A stretch of DNA of 64,000 nucleotides, taken from Cupriavidus pauculus. GTDB taxonomy: Bacteria; Pseudomonadota; Gammaproteobacteria; Burkholderiales; Burkholderiaceae. The position numbers and the translations under genes are program-made. A model generated the notes under the pieces. It was not told the DNA's origin, searched no databases, and saw nothing but the letters and a program-made list of their open reading frames with translations. The DNA is taken from NCBI RefSeq assembly GCF_022179805.1, contig NZ_BPUO01000001.1:372001-436000 (forward strand), written 5' to 3'. Below, piece after piece: positions 7,817 to 17,873 of the stretch (position 1 is its first letter; every line of letters starts with the position of its first letter).

Positions 7817-8755
7817 TCAATTCCGTTCGTCGGCGCCATCCGGGGCGGGCGTGCCGCTGGCGCGGCGTGTGAGCCACAGCACACCCAGCAGGATCAGGCC
7901 GCCGCCCACCGCCTGCGTGGGGCCGATGTGCTCGCCCAGCAGCGCGGCCGCCAGCACCACGGTCACCACGGGCTCCAGCGTCGACAGCATCGACGCCTTG
8001 GCGGCGCCCAGCTTCTGCAGCCCGGCAAAGAACGTCAGGATCGCCAGCACCGTCGACACCAGCGCAATCGCCACCAGTGCCAGCCAGCCGCCGGCCGTAG
8101 CCGGGAACTGCGGCGCCACGCCGGCGCCGGTGCGCACGATGCCCACCGTCACATAGACCAGCGCCGCGGCCGAGCAGATCACGGTGGTCGTGGCGATGGC
8201 ATTGACGCCCGCCGTCACCCGCGCGCCCACCACGATGTAGATCGAATAGATGACCGCCGCCGCCAAGCCCAGCGCGATACCGAGCGGCTCGCCCTCCCCG
8301 CCGCCCACGGTCAGCCCGGCGCCCACCGAGCACAGCACCAGCGCGATCACGGCCGGCGTGGTCAGCCGTTCCTTCAGGAAGACCGCCGCCAGCAGCGTCA
8401 CGAACAGCGGATAGAGATAGAGCAGCAGCGCCACCAGGCTGGCCTGCGCGTGATTGAGCGCCGTGAAGAAGCAATATGACTGGCCGACGTAGCCGATGCC
8501 GCCCATCGCCGCCAGCGCCAGCACCCGGCGCCACGGCGGCAGCGCGATGCCGCGCGCACGCATGACAAACCCCATGGCAATCGCTGCCAGCACAAAGCGC
8601 ACGGCCAGCAGGCCATAGACATCGGCCCCGGCCGCATACGCAAAGCGCGCAAAGATGGCCATGGCGCCAAAGGCGCTGGCGGATACCGCAATCAGCAACA
8701 CGCCCGCGAGCTTGTCGCGAGCCTGGCCCAGGGTACCGGTAGCGGAGACGGTCAT
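7817..8755 (-). CDS. EamA/DMT-superfamily transporter
   Basis: An integral inner-membrane protein of 312 residues with about ten hydrophobic helices arranged as two EamA repeats (roughly residues 15-145 and 155-290). The second repeat carries the characteristic KLGAAKASMLSTLEPVVTVVLAAALLGE signature region (written here as the family pattern, not a new motif). Members export amino acids, metabolites or drugs; the substrate cannot be read from sequence. The C-terminal tail of about 15 residues is hydrophilic and cytoplasmic. It is divergent from the DUF1841 gene with 91 bases between starts, and 87 bases separate its end from the nitroreductase start. Confidence 0.88.
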   Translation of the reverse strand: MTVSATGTLGQARDKLAGVLLIAVSASAFGAMAIFARFAYAAGADVYGLLAVRFVLAAIAMGFVMRARGIALPPWRRVLALAAMGGIGYVGQSYCFFTALNHAQASLVALLLYLYPLFVTLLAAVFLKERLTTPAVIALVLCSVGAGLTVGGGEGEPLGIALGLAAAVIYSIYIVVGARVTAGVNAIATTTVICSAAALVYVTVGIVRTGAGVAPQFPATAGGWLALVAIALVSTVLAILTFFAGLQKLGAAKASMLSTLEPVVTVVLAAALLGEHIGPTQAVGGGLILLGVLWLTRRASGTPAPDGADERN

Positions 8756-8846
8756 TTTGGCAACAATGGTCGGAAAGATCGCATTCTACTCAGGGCCGCG
8801 CCGGCCCCGGCAGCGTTCGGACCACTGCACTACAATAGCGGCCATC

Positions 8847-9278
8847 ATGTTCAATCCCTCAAGAGAAGAAGTCCGCCGTTTCTTCTGCGAAGCCTGGCAG
8901 AAGCGCGTCGCGGGCAGTGTCCTCACGCCGCTAGAGGCGATCGCGGTCGACTGGATCGACCAGCATCCCGAATATCACGACCAGCTTGACGACACGGAAG
9001 GCGCGGTCGCCCGGGACTACACGCCCGAAGCCGGCCAGACCAATCCGTTCCTGCACCTGGCCATGCACCTGTCGATCTCCGAGCAGGTGTCGATCGACCA
9101 GCCGCCGGGCATCCGTGCCGCCTACGAGGCACTGAGCCGCCGGCTCGATTCCCCGCATTCGGCCCAGCACGAAATCATGGAAGCCCTGGGCCAGATGCTC
9201 TGGAATGCACAGCGCAACGGCATGCCGCCCGACGGACAGGCCTACGTGGACGACATCCGCAGGCGCGCGGCAGGCTAG
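8847..9278 (+). CDS. DUF1841 family protein
   Basis: A small soluble protein (143 residues) matching the DUF1841 family of beta- and gammaproteobacteria. It begins MFNPSREEVRRFF and has the conserved NPFLHLAMHLSISEQ core and a C-terminal helical segment with EIMEALGQMLW. It has no signal peptide or membrane segment, and the function of the family is unknown. The open frame extends 64 codons further upstream through the EamA promoter region, but homologue-like sequence starts at ATG 8847. A TACAAT -10-like hexamer at 8831-8836 leaves only about four bases of predicted leader and no ribosome binding site, so initiation may be nearly leaderless. Confidence 0.85.
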   Translation: MFNPSREEVRRFFCEAWQKRVAGSVLTPLEAIAVDWIDQHPEYHDQLDDTEGAVARDYTPEAGQTNPFLHLAMHLSISEQVSIDQPPGIRAAYEALSRRLDSPHSAQHEIMEALGQMLWNAQRNGMPPDGQAYVDDIRRRAAG

Positions 9279-9410
9279 CCGCTGTCCGACGAACACTGAC
9301 AAGCGACGGCTGCGACGCATGCTAATCTGTCCCGGTCGCAACTTCCTGTCACGTCAGCACCACCGGGTCCTCTCTCGGTAGTGCCTTCCGGTGCGGCGTG
9401 ACGTCGCTCC

Positions 9411-10709
9411 ATGCCTCTCACCCTTCACGCGCGCCCCGGCAAGCGGCGCGTTGTCGCCCCGCTGCTGTCCGCGCTGGCCATCGCCTGTGCCGTGACCGTG
9501 CCCAGCGCCGCGCAGGGCGCGGTCTCACTGCTGCAGCCCCCACGCCAGATCGACGGCACCCGTCCGCTGACCCTGACGCTGCTGGTCAGCGCCGATGCCG
9601 ACACGCGCCGCTACGCCGTACCGGAAACGCTGCAGGTCAACGCATCGGGCGACCTCGCCGCGCCGGTCCGCATGGAACTGAAGCGCGTGGGCAGCGGCCC
9701 GTCGGTGCTGAACCTGCGCCCGGGCGAAAACCGTACGATCAGCTACAGCGCCGCGTGGCCGGCTGGCCTGCGCGGCCAGGTGCGCCTCGATGTCACCGGC
9801 ATCGACGCCGCTCCGGTGTTGATTTCGCTCAATCGCGCGCCGCTGCCCGGCGAGATCGCACCACCCGTGGCGGCAAAGCCCGCCACCCCGGCCACCGACG
9901 CCACGCCTGCGGCAACGCCAACCGATGCAGCTCCGGTCACCCCGATCGTCGCGGCCGGCAACACGCCCCCGCCGCCTGCGCCGGCCGACCTGCGCGACGC
10001 CCAGCGCCTGTCGTTCAACGAGCCGATGTACATCATGTTCGGCGCACACGACGGCGCCAACGCCAAGTTCCAGATCAGCTTCAAGTACCGGATCTTCGAG
10101 GGCGAGGATCCCAACTCGAAGTCGGTGCTGGACAACCTCTACTTCGCCTACACGCAGTTCTCGCTGTGGGACCTGGCCGGCGATTCGCGCCCGTTCAAGG
10201 ACACCAACTACCGGCCCAGCCTGTACTACTACCTGTCGGATACGGGAGTGAAGAACAGCCTGATCAGCCGTATGTCGATTGCCACCGGCTTCGAGCACGA
10301 ATCGAACGGCCGCGCCGGCGACGACTCGCGCGCCGTCAACACGGTATTCGTGAAGCCAACGATGTACTTTGGCGACCAGACCGACTGGCACTGGCGCGTG
10401 GCGCCCAAGGTCTACGCCTACGTCGGCAAGAGCGACAACGAGGACATCGCGCACTATCGCGGCTACATGGACCTGAACATCGCCTACGGCCGGCCCGATT
10501 CCTGGGAGCTGGCCGCCACGCTGCGCAAGGGCACGCGCAAGGGCTATGGCAGCGTCGATACCCAGCTCACCTACCCGCTGGCGCGCCTGCTGCCCGGCAC
10601 TGCGGGCTTCCTGATGGCTGGCTTCTTCTACGGCTACGGCGAGAGCCTGCTGTACTACAACCAGAAGACGCCGTGGCAGTTCCGGATCGGCTACGCGCTG
10701 TCGCGCTGA
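9411..10709 (+). CDS. pldA: Outer-membrane phospholipase A1 with extended N-terminal domain
   Basis: A 432-residue precursor with a signal peptide (cleavage probably after PSAAQG, about residue 36). The OMPLA beta-barrel occupies roughly residues 195-432 and ends in an aromatic-rich strand. The catalytic set is intact: GFEHESNGR gives His296 and Ser298, and Asn310 follows at the same 12-residue spacing as Ser144-Asn156 in the E. coli enzyme. The family hydrolyses outer-membrane phospholipids, normally as a calcium-dependent dimer. Between signal and barrel is an additional ~100-residue beta-rich segment (about 40-145) plus a Pro/Ala/Thr linker, absent from the E. coli protein. The stop is directly abutted by the stop of the opposing thioredoxin-like gene. 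Confidence 0.88.
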   Translation: MPLTLHARPGKRRVVAPLLSALAIACAVTVPSAAQGAVSLLQPPRQIDGTRPLTLTLLVSADADTRRYAVPETLQVNASGDLAAPVRMELKRVGSGPSVLNLRPGENRTISYSAAWPAGLRGQVRLDVTGIDAAPVLISLNRAPLPGEIAPPVAAKPATPATDATPAATPTDAAPVTPIVAAGNTPPPPAPADLRDAQRLSFNEPMYIMFGAHDGANAKFQISFKYRIFEGEDPNSKSVLDNLYFAYTQFSLWDLAGDSRPFKDTNYRPSLYYYLSDTGVKNSLISRMSIATGFEHESNGRAGDDSRAVNTVFVKPTMYFGDQTDWHWRVAPKVYAYVGKSDNEDIAHYRGYMDLNIAYGRPDSWELAATLRKGTRKGYGSVDTQLTYPLARLLPGTAGFLMAGFFYGYGESLLYYNQKTPWQFRIGYALSR

Positions 10710-11114
10710 TCAGCCGGCCAGCGGCTTGCCCTCGGCCTTGAGCCGGGCATTGCCCACCGCCGCCGCGAACTGGCCGTGACCGTGCCAGCCCGTGGCGCGC
10801 CCCAGCTTCTTGCCCTTGTGGAAGAACATGAACACGGGGATGCCATGCAGGCCGAAGCGCCGGCCCAGTTCGGGATGGGCGTAGACGTTGGTGTGCAGCC
10901 AGCGCAGGTTCAATGCGCGCAGCTTGTCTGGATCGGCCAGCATCGCCTTCTTGGCCATCTCGCAGTTGAAGCAGTCCACGCCCCAGAAAAAGACGCAGAC
11001 CAGGTCGTCCCCGGCGCCGGCAATCGCCGCGTCGATCGTGTCGGGGTCCACCGGCTGCATGTCGAGCGCGTCGAAGGCGCGGTGGTCGAGGTGGGGTTCT
11101 TGCGCATCGGACAT
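10710..11114 (-). CDS. Thioredoxin-like protein
   Basis: A 134-residue thioredoxin-fold protein with a CFNC active site (in GVDCFNCEMAKKAM) and the cis-proline motif GIPVFMFF that packs against it. No signal peptide is present, so it should work in the cytoplasm as a thiol-disulfide reductant or possibly a metal or redox carrier. CFNC differs from the classical CGPC, so its redox potential and partners may differ. Its last base directly adjoins the end of pldA on the other strand (no intergenic base). It is the gene downstream of grpE but is separated from it by a hairpin, so it is probably transcribed independently. Confidence 0.82.
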   Translation of the reverse strand: MSDAQEPHLDHRAFDALDMQPVDPDTIDAAIAGAGDDLVCVFFWGVDCFNCEMAKKAMLADPDKLRALNLRWLHTNVYAHPELGRRFGLHGIPVFMFFHKGKKLGRATGWHGHGQFAAAVGNARLKAEGKPLAG

Positions 11115-11131
11115 CGTGTCCTCCCGGAAAC

Positions 11132-11169
11132 AACAACGCCCGGAGACCTTGCGGCCACCGGGCGTTGTT
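11132..11169 (-). terminator. Probable terminator downstream of grpE
   Basis: A 12-bp perfect inverted repeat AACAACGCCCGG / CCGGGCGTTGTT encloses a 14-base loop. Read on the minus strand it follows grpE and runs into a T-rich GTTGTTGTTT, a modest terminator. It also overlaps the leader of the thioredoxin-like gene. Confidence 0.6.
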
Positions 11170-11191
11170 CAAACCAAAACAACCAGTACGC

Positions 11192-11749
11192 TTAGCGCGG
11201 TGCCGAGACGGTCACCAGCGCCGGGCGCAGTACGCGGTCGGCAATCGTGTAGCCACGCTGCAGTACCGCAACCACCGTATTCGGCTCCTGCTCCGACGGC
11301 ACCATCGAGATGGCCTGGTGGCGGTGCGGATCGAACTTCTCGCCGACCGGGTTCACCTCGACGATCTTGCCGCGTTCGAACGCAGCCGACAGCTGACGTG
11401 CCGTAAGCTCCACACCTTCGCGCAGCTTCTTGAGGTCACCGGTGTTGTCGGCCAGCGCAGCCTGCAGGCTGTCCATCACGGGCACGAGGTTGTCGGCAAA
11501 ACTTTCAATGGCGAATTTGTGGGCCTTGGACACTTCGTCCTGCGAGCGGCGGCGGATGTTCTCGCCCTCCGCCGTGGCACGCAGGAACATGTCGTAATGT
11601 TCCTTGGCCTTGGCTTCCAGGTCGGCCACTTGCTGGGTCAGGCGTGCGATGTCGTCGGCACCGGCTGCCGCAGCCTCGGGCGCCTGCGCAGCGCCGGCAT
11701 TGGCTGCCTGCTGCGTGTTCATGTCGGGCGTCTGATTCTGTTCTTCCAT
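11192..11749 (-). CDS. grpE: GrpE, nucleotide exchange factor of DnaK
   Basis: A 185-residue cytoplasmic co-chaperone that releases ADP from DnaK. The N-terminal ~30 residues are Ala/Gln-rich and disordered. A long coiled-coil dimerisation helix follows (about 33-90), then the C-terminal beta domain with the family signature in [19 protein letters not shown] and [18 protein letters not shown]. Nearby hslR and hrcA on the same strand make this a heat-shock neighbourhood. Upstream on the minus strand is a strong sigma-32-type promoter (11850-11878), which would give a leader of roughly 95 bases. No CIRCE element, the HrcA binding site, is visible. Confidence 0.95.
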   Translation of the reverse strand: MEEQNQTPDMNTQQAANAGAAQAPEAAAAGADDIARLTQQVADLEAKAKEHYDMFLRATAEGENIRRRSQDEVSKAHKFAIESFADNLVPVMDSLQAALADNTGDLKKLREGVELTARQLSAAFERGKIVEVNPVGEKFDPHRHQAISMVPSEQEPNTVVAVLQRGYTIADRVLRPALVTVSAPR

Positions 11750-11849
11750 GTCGATTCGTATCTAAAAAGCAAATTCACGGGTCCGCGCCAGCTTCGTGCC
11801 GCCTGCGGACCAGGGGTGGATCGGATGCCAAACGGCCAAGTCTAGCCGC

Positions 11850-11878
11850 ACATGGCGACACCGTTCCAGTTTTTCAAG
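11850..11878 (-). promoter_or_regulatory. Sigma-32 (heat-shock) promoter for grpE
   Basis: On the minus strand CTTGAAA (forward 11872-11878) is followed after exactly 14 bases by CGCCATGT (forward 11850-11857). The recalled sigma-32 consensus is CTTGAAA, a spacer of about 13-15, then CCCCATnT. The -35 is perfect and the -10 differs at one position. It points at grpE, about 100 bases from its ATG. Confidence 0.78.
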
Positions 11879-11987
11879 TGTGCGGGTTCAGAGACTCAGA
11901 AATACGCCGTTACAAAGGCCTGTTTTATGAAATCTGGTGTTCATTGATTTGCTGCAACGCAAACACTAAGATTCAAAGCAGGAAAAA

Positions 11988-12038
11988 ATGACAAAAATAA
12001 CGGGAGCAAAAAGGTGGATCAATTCGGTGCATCTTTAG
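11988..12038 (+). CDS. Possible 16-codon upstream ORF
   Basis: ATG with an AGGA site five bases upstream opens a 16-codon frame (beginning MTKITGAKRW) that ends in TAG at 12036. It overlaps the start of the small membrane protein gene at 12014 in another frame. The placement suggests a translated leader or coupling peptide. There is no evidence of conservation, so this is speculative. Confidence 0.3.
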   Translation: MTKITGAKRWINSVHL

Positions 12039-12205
12039 GACGCTTCACCATGCACAAGCTGCCTGTCGTGACCTTATGTGTGATCGCCGCACTGTCGGCG
12101 ATGACGACCTTTATCTGCCTGTCTGAAGCGGTGTCACCGCGCGACACCGAGTATGGCAGCGGCAAGGCCGTATTCAAGCATTACATCGTGCCGTTCGTGC
12201 GCTGA
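12014..12205 (+). CDS. Small single-pass membrane protein, unknown
   Basis: A 63-residue protein I do not recognise. A GTG start at 12014 is preceded by GGGAG seven bases away; an internal ATG at 12050 would give 51 residues and also has an AGGA upstream. Residues about 15-38 (LPVVTLCVIAALSAMTTFI region) form one hydrophobic helix. The remaining ~25 residues, with GSGKAVFKHYIVPFVR at the end, are polar and basic. The DNA upstream (11900-12010) is markedly AT-rich compared with its neighbours, as expected for a promoter. It sits alone between two heat-shock genes read the other way. It could be a stress-related membrane peptide, but that is a guess. Confidence 0.5.
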   Translation: MDQFGASLGRFTMHKLPVVTLCVIAALSAMTTFICLSEAVSPRDTEYGSGKAVFKHYIVPFVR

Positions 12206-12228
12206 CCCGCGCCATTGGCATACCGGGG

Positions 12229-12248
12229 CCGCGGCAGCCTTGCCGCGG
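12229..12248. terminator. Weak hairpin between small ORF and hslR
   Basis: CCGCGGC / GCCGCGG with a 6-base loop lies between the convergent small membrane protein gene and hslR. There is no adjoining T tract, so it may be only part of a termination signal. Confidence 0.35.
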
Positions 12249-12282
12249 CGGCGCGCTGTCGTTCTGCTTTTTCCCGGCCGGT

Positions 12283-12678
12283 CTATTCCCTGAAATTGTC
12301 GATGCGGCGCCGGTCGCGCTTGGTCGGCCGCCCCTGCAATTGCGCGGTGGGCTCCGGCTGCATGCGCCGCCGATCAGCCTCCACCTGGCGCCGGGCCTGG
12401 CTTTCCGGCGTTTCCTCGTAGGTACTCTGCGCGATGGGCGCCGCCCCGCGCGACGCCGGCACGCCCTTGACCACCACCTCCCAGCGCTGCTGATGGGCTT
12501 CCAGCACCACGGTGTCACCGGGCTTCACCTCGCGTGAATTCTTGACCGGCTGACCGTTGACGGTCACCCGGCTGCGCTCCACCGCGTCGGCGGCCAGCGA
12601 GCGCGTCTTGAAGAACCGCGCGCACCACAGCCACTTGTCGATGCGCATGCGCGCATCCGCCTCGAAATCCACTTGCAT
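12283..12678 (-). CDS. hslR: Hsp15-like S4-domain RNA-binding heat-shock protein
   Basis: A 131-residue protein with an N-terminal S4 RNA-binding fold (about residues 10-70: MRIDKWLWCARFFKTRSLA, then VTVNGQPVKNSREVKPGD). A very basic C-terminal tail contains GRPTKRDRRRIDNFR. Hsp15 binds stalled 50S subunits carrying nascent peptidyl-tRNA during heat shock and helps recycle them. The start is ATG 12678, eight bases after a GGAGG site; a TTG two codons upstream is too close to that site. The gene lies 33 bases downstream of hemH on the same strand and within a heat-shock cluster (hrcA, grpE), which fits the assignment. Confidence 0.9.
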   Translation of the reverse strand: MQVDFEADARMRIDKWLWCARFFKTRSLAADAVERSRVTVNGQPVKNSREVKPGDTVVLEAHQQRWEVVVKGVPASRGAAPIAQSTYEETPESQARRQVEADRRRMQPEPTAQLQGRPTKRDRRRIDNFRE

Positions 12679-12711
12679 CGTCAAATCCTCCGCGCCGTTC
12701 TCATGCCCGGC

Positions 12712-13827
12712 TCAGGCCGCCGCGCCCCGGGTCTGGGCCCGGCTGCGCCGCGCCTCCAGCTCATGCGGGTGCGGCTGGTCGAGCGGCCAACCCTGCAGAT
12801 GCTGCAAGGCAATAGCTGCCAGACCGGTAATCCAGGGCTCCGAATCATTCAGGCAAGGAATGAAATGGAAGTCGTTGCCGCCTGCCACGCGAAACTCGCT
12901 CTGCCCTTCCATGGCGATTTCCTCCAGCGTTTCGATGCAGTCCGCCGGAAAGCCCGGGCAGAACACATCCACGCGCTGGGTGCCCACCTTGCCCAGTTCC
13001 GTCAGCGTGGGTGCCGTATAGGGCTGCAGCCATTCGGCCTTGCCGAAGCGCGACTGGAACGTCACCTGGTACTGGCCCGGCTGCAGGCCTAGCGCCTCGC
13101 CCAGCAGCCGCCCGGTCTTCAGGCATTCGCAGTGATAGGGGTCGCCCAGGTCCAGCAGGCGCCGCGGCAGGCCGTGGAAGGACAGGATCAGCTTGTCACC
13201 ACGCGCGAAGTCGGGCACGCCATGCTGGGCCCAGTAGCTGCCGACCCGCGCGGCCAGCGCCGCAATATAGGCCGGGTGATCGTGGAAATGCTTCACCAGC
13301 CGCAGTTCCGGCTGGTTGCGCCAGCCCGCCAGCACGCTGAACAGCTCGTCGAAAGCCGTGGCCGTGGTGGTGCCCGAGAACTGCGGATACAGCGGCAGCA
13401 CCAGCACCTGCTCGGTCCCCTGCCGGCGCAGCGCCTCCATGACCGACCCGATCGACGGGTTGCCATAGCGCATGGCACAGGCCACGGTCACGTCGTGCCC
13501 AAGCTTCTGCATATGCAGTTGCAGCGCGTGCGCCTGGCGCTCGGTATGCACCAGCAGCGGCGACCCGGTCATATGCGCCTCGCGCAGCCAGATCGATTCG
13601 TACTTCATGGCCGATGCACGCGAGCGGAACGGCAAGATCAGACCGTGCAGAATCGGCAGCCAGGCCAGGCGCGGGATCTCCACCACGCGCGGGTCCGACA
13701 GGAATGCCTTCAGGTAGCGGCCCACGGCCTTGGGCGTGGGCGCGTCGGGGGTGCCGAGGTTGATCAGCAGGATCGCGGTGCGCGGCGGCTGGCCGTGCTG
13801 GTACGCCGGTTCGGGCGAAAACGTCAT
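12712..13827 (-). CDS. hemH: Ferrochelatase
   Basis: The last enzyme of protohaem synthesis, inserting Fe2+ into protoporphyrin IX at the cytoplasmic face of the membrane. The 371-residue protein has the ferrochelatase domain from about residue 17 ([13 protein letters not shown]) to 345. The metal-binding histidine lies in LSFHGLP (His218) and the conserved acid in DCIETLEEI (Glu299). [16 protein letters not shown] is the classic signature region. The C-terminal ~25 residues are an Arg/Ala-rich tail. It lies downstream of hrcA with a 123-base gap and upstream of hslR, a co-directional block in which haem synthesis and heat-shock genes are mixed. Confidence 0.95.
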   Translation of the reverse strand: MTFSPEPAYQHGQPPRTAILLINLGTPDAPTPKAVGRYLKAFLSDPRVVEIPRLAWLPILHGLILPFRSRASAMKYESIWLREAHMTGSPLLVHTERQAHALQLHMQKLGHDVTVACAMRYGNPSIGSVMEALRRQGTEQVLVLPLYPQFSGTTTATAFDELFSVLAGWRNQPELRLVKHFHDHPAYIAALAARVGSYWAQHGVPDFARGDKLILSFHGLPRRLLDLGDPYHCECLKTGRLLGEALGLQPGQYQVTFQSRFGKAEWLQPYTAPTLTELGKVGTQRVDVFCPGFPADCIETLEEIAMEGQSEFRVAGGNDFHFIPCLNDSEPWITGLAAIALQHLQGWPLDQPHPHELEARRSRAQTRGAAA

Positions 13828-13950
13828 GGGGTTTCCGGTGTCGGATGCCGGGGCGCTGGCACTCGGGGAATCAATGGGAAATCAATCCGGGAGGTCATTC
13901 TGGCAAGGCGCGGCCGGGCCGTCCAATACAGGACAGACACCGGCCACGCC

Positions 13951-15003
13951 TCAGGAGTTCTGGCTCAGTGCGCTCGACAGCAGCCTTGCCGTGATGTCGA
14001 CGATCGGAATCACGCGCTCGTAGGCCATGCGCGTGGGGCCGATCACGCCCAGCGTGCCGACGATCTGGCCATCCACGCCGTACGGCGCCGTGATCACGGC
14101 CATGTCCTCCAGCGGCACAAGCTGGCTTTCGCCGCCAATGAAGATCTGCACGCCCTGCGCGTGACTGGAAACGTCCAGCAACTGCAGCAGGCTGGTCTTG
14201 TGCTCGAACACGTCAAAGAGCCGGCGCAGCTTGTCCATGCTGGACGACAGGTCATCCACTTCCAGCAGCCGGCGCTCGCCCGAGATGACCACCTGCTCGC
14301 TGTTGTCCTCGGCCATGGCGTTGCTGCCCGCCTCCACGGCCGCCTGCATCAGCGTCGACATGTCGTGCCGCAACGCCTGCAGTTCGCCGCGCAGGTGGTC
14401 GCGCACGGCATTGAAGCTCATGCCCGCGTAGTGGGTGTTGAAGAAGTTGGCCGCCTCGATGAGCTGGGCCGGCGTGTACGACAACTCCGTCTGGATGATG
14501 CGGTTCTGGACGTCGCCCTCGGGGCTGACGATGATCAGCAGGATGCGCTTGTCCGACAGCCGCATGAATTCCACCTGCCGGAATGCCTGGGCGCGCCGTG
14601 GCGTCATCACCACGCCGGCAAAGTGCGACAGGTTCGACAGCGTGTGCGCCGCCGCCGTGATCATGCGCTGCGGCCCCAGCTGCTGGCTGGCCATCTGGCC
14701 CTGGATCTGGTCCTTGAGCTCGGCCAGCTCGGCGGACAGGCCCGGCACCCCTTCCAGCGGGCGCGCCGTCAGCATCGTGTCGACGAACAGCCGGTAGCCG
14801 CGCGGCGTGGGAATGCGGCCGGCCGACGTATGCGGGCTGGCGATGAAACCCATCTCCTCGAGGTCGGACATCACATTACGAATGGTGGCCGGCGACAGGT
14901 CCAGACCCGAATATTTCGACAGGGTCCGCGAGCCCACGGGCTGCCCTTCGGCGATGTACCGCTCGATCAGGGTCTTGAGAAGCGTTTTTGAACGTTCGTC
15001 CAT
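13951..15003 (-). CDS. hrcA: Heat-inducible transcription repressor HrcA
   Basis: A 350-residue repressor of class I heat-shock genes. The N-terminal winged helix (residues 1-75) includes [19 protein letters not shown] and the [16 protein letters not shown] signature. A GAF-like domain and an inserted dimerisation region follow, and the C-terminal segment has [21 protein letters not shown]. It binds CIRCE operators, which I could not find anywhere in this window, so its targets are elsewhere. A TAAAAT -10-like hexamer (minus strand, forward 15013-15018) ends only nine bases before the ATG, leaving almost no leader. It is divergent from nadK. Confidence 0.95.
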   Translation of the reverse strand: MDERSKTLLKTLIERYIAEGQPVGSRTLSKYSGLDLSPATIRNVMSDLEEMGFIASPHTSAGRIPTPRGYRLFVDTMLTARPLEGVPGLSAELAELKDQIQGQMASQQLGPQRMITAAAHTLSNLSHFAGVVMTPRRAQAFRQVEFMRLSDKRILLIIVSPEGDVQNRIIQTELSYTPAQLIEAANFFNTHYAGMSFNAVRDHLRGELQALRHDMSTLMQAAVEAGSNAMAEDNSEQVVISGERRLLEVDDLSSSMDKLRRLFDVFEHKTSLLQLLDVSSHAQGVQIFIGGESQLVPLEDMAVITAPYGVDGQIVGTLGVIGPTRMAYERVIPIVDITARLLSSALSQNS

Positions 15004-15087
15004 GATGCAGGGATTTTAATCAAAACTGGCCGGTTCGGGCGCCGGCCACGCCATCCGATGGTGCGGCGGGCGCCCATCCGGCCGAAG

Positions 15088-15117
15088 CTGGCAATGGTCA
15101 TGCCGGTATGTTCTAAT
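15088..15117 (+). promoter_or_regulatory. Promoter of nadK, predicted leaderless
   Basis: CTGGCA (15088-15093; 4/6 to TTGACA) and TCTAAT (15112-15117; 5/6 to TATAAT) are 18 bases apart. The usual 7-base distance puts transcription start at about 15124, the A of the nadK ATG. No ribosome binding site is seen. Confidence 0.5.
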
Positions 15118-15123
15118 CCCGCC

Positions 15124-16041
15124 ATGTCTGCCCCCTCAAAGACCAGCGCCCCGCGCGCTCCGTTCAAGACCATTGCCCTGGTGGGCCGGCACTCGACCGC
15201 CGGGATCGAAGGTCCGCTGGAGGAACTGGCATCCTGCATCTCCCGGCTCGGGCAGGACGTGGTGTTCGAGCGCGAGACCGCCATGGCCACCGGCCTGACC
15301 GGCTACCCGGTGCTGACGCCCGAGGAAATCGGCCGCCAGGCCGACGTGGCGGTGGTGCTGGGCGGCGACGGCACGCTGCTGGGCCTGGCGCGCCAGCTGG
15401 CCGGCCACAACGTGCCGGTAATTGGCGTCAACCATGGCCGGCTGGGCTTCATGACCGACATCCCGCTCGACGATGTCACGACGACGCTGCCCGAAATGCT
15501 GGCCGGGCACTACGAAGCCGAATCGCGCATGCTGCTGGAATCGAGCGTGATCCGCGACGATGCCGTGATTTTCTCGGCCCTGGCCTTCAATGACGTGGTG
15601 GTCAACCGTTCGGGTATCTCGGGCATGGTGGAACTGGCCGTCTCTGTAGACGGCCATTTCATGTACAACCAGCGTTCGGACGGCCTGATCGTGTCCACGC
15701 CCACCGGCTCCACGGCCTATGCACTGGCGTCGGGCGGCCCGATCCTGCATCCCACGCTGTCGGGCCTGGTGCTGGTGCCGATTGCCCCGCACGCGCTGTC
15801 GAACCGTCCGATCGTGCTGCCGCACGACGCCGAGGTCACGATCGAGGTGGCCAGCGCGCGCGATGTCAGCGTCAACTTCGACATGCAGTCGCTGGCGTCG
15901 CTGCTGCCGGGCGACCGCATCGTCGTGCGCCGTTCGGCCAAGACCGTGAACCTGCTGCATCCGGTGGGTTACAACTACTACGCCACGCTGCGCAAGAAGC
16001 TGCACTGGCACGAATATCCGACCGAAGACAACCGGCTCTGA
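15124..16041 (+). CDS. nadK: NAD kinase
   Basis: A cytoplasmic enzyme that phosphorylates NAD to NADP. The 305-residue protein contains the invariant GGDGTLLG motif (in [14 protein letters not shown]), the nucleotide-binding NHGRLGFM, and [16 protein letters not shown], all diagnostic. The frame extends 22 codons upstream, but the family-like sequence and the nearest promoter both point to ATG 15124. It is divergent from hrcA (120 bases) and followed after 46 bases by recN, so the two are probably co-transcribed. The hrcA / nadK / recN order is a common betaproteobacterial arrangement. Confidence 0.95.
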   Translation: MSAPSKTSAPRAPFKTIALVGRHSTAGIEGPLEELASCISRLGQDVVFERETAMATGLTGYPVLTPEEIGRQADVAVVLGGDGTLLGLARQLAGHNVPVIGVNHGRLGFMTDIPLDDVTTTLPEMLAGHYEAESRMLLESSVIRDDAVIFSALAFNDVVVNRSGISGMVELAVSVDGHFMYNQRSDGLIVSTPTGSTAYALASGGPILHPTLSGLVLVPIAPHALSNRPIVLPHDAEVTIEVASARDVSVNFDMQSLASLLPGDRIVVRRSAKTVNLLHPVGYNYYATLRKKLHWHEYPTEDNRL

Positions 16042-16087
16042 GCCCCCAACCCTTCCCGTTTCCGCCTGACGCCACCCACCGCTCAAG

Positions 16088-17833
<1,746 letters not shown>

Positions 17834-17873
17834 GCCAGGCCGTCACGAACATAGCAACAGGAGTTTCAAACCG

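Noticed and set aside
9398-10741. A 447-codon frame overlapping pldA in another phase
   Set aside because: Only the frame beginning at 9411 has a signal peptide and the phospholipase catalytic residues.
11750-12013. CIRCE element (HrcA operator) near grpE
   Set aside because: No TTAGCACTC/GAGTGCTAA pair was found; only the sigma-32-type promoter is supported.
13132-14991. A 619-codon plus-strand open frame antisense to hemH and hrcA
   Set aside because: It mirrors two firmly identified genes; its translation is Arg/His/Gln-rich with no domain. Long antisense frames are expected in GC-rich DNA.
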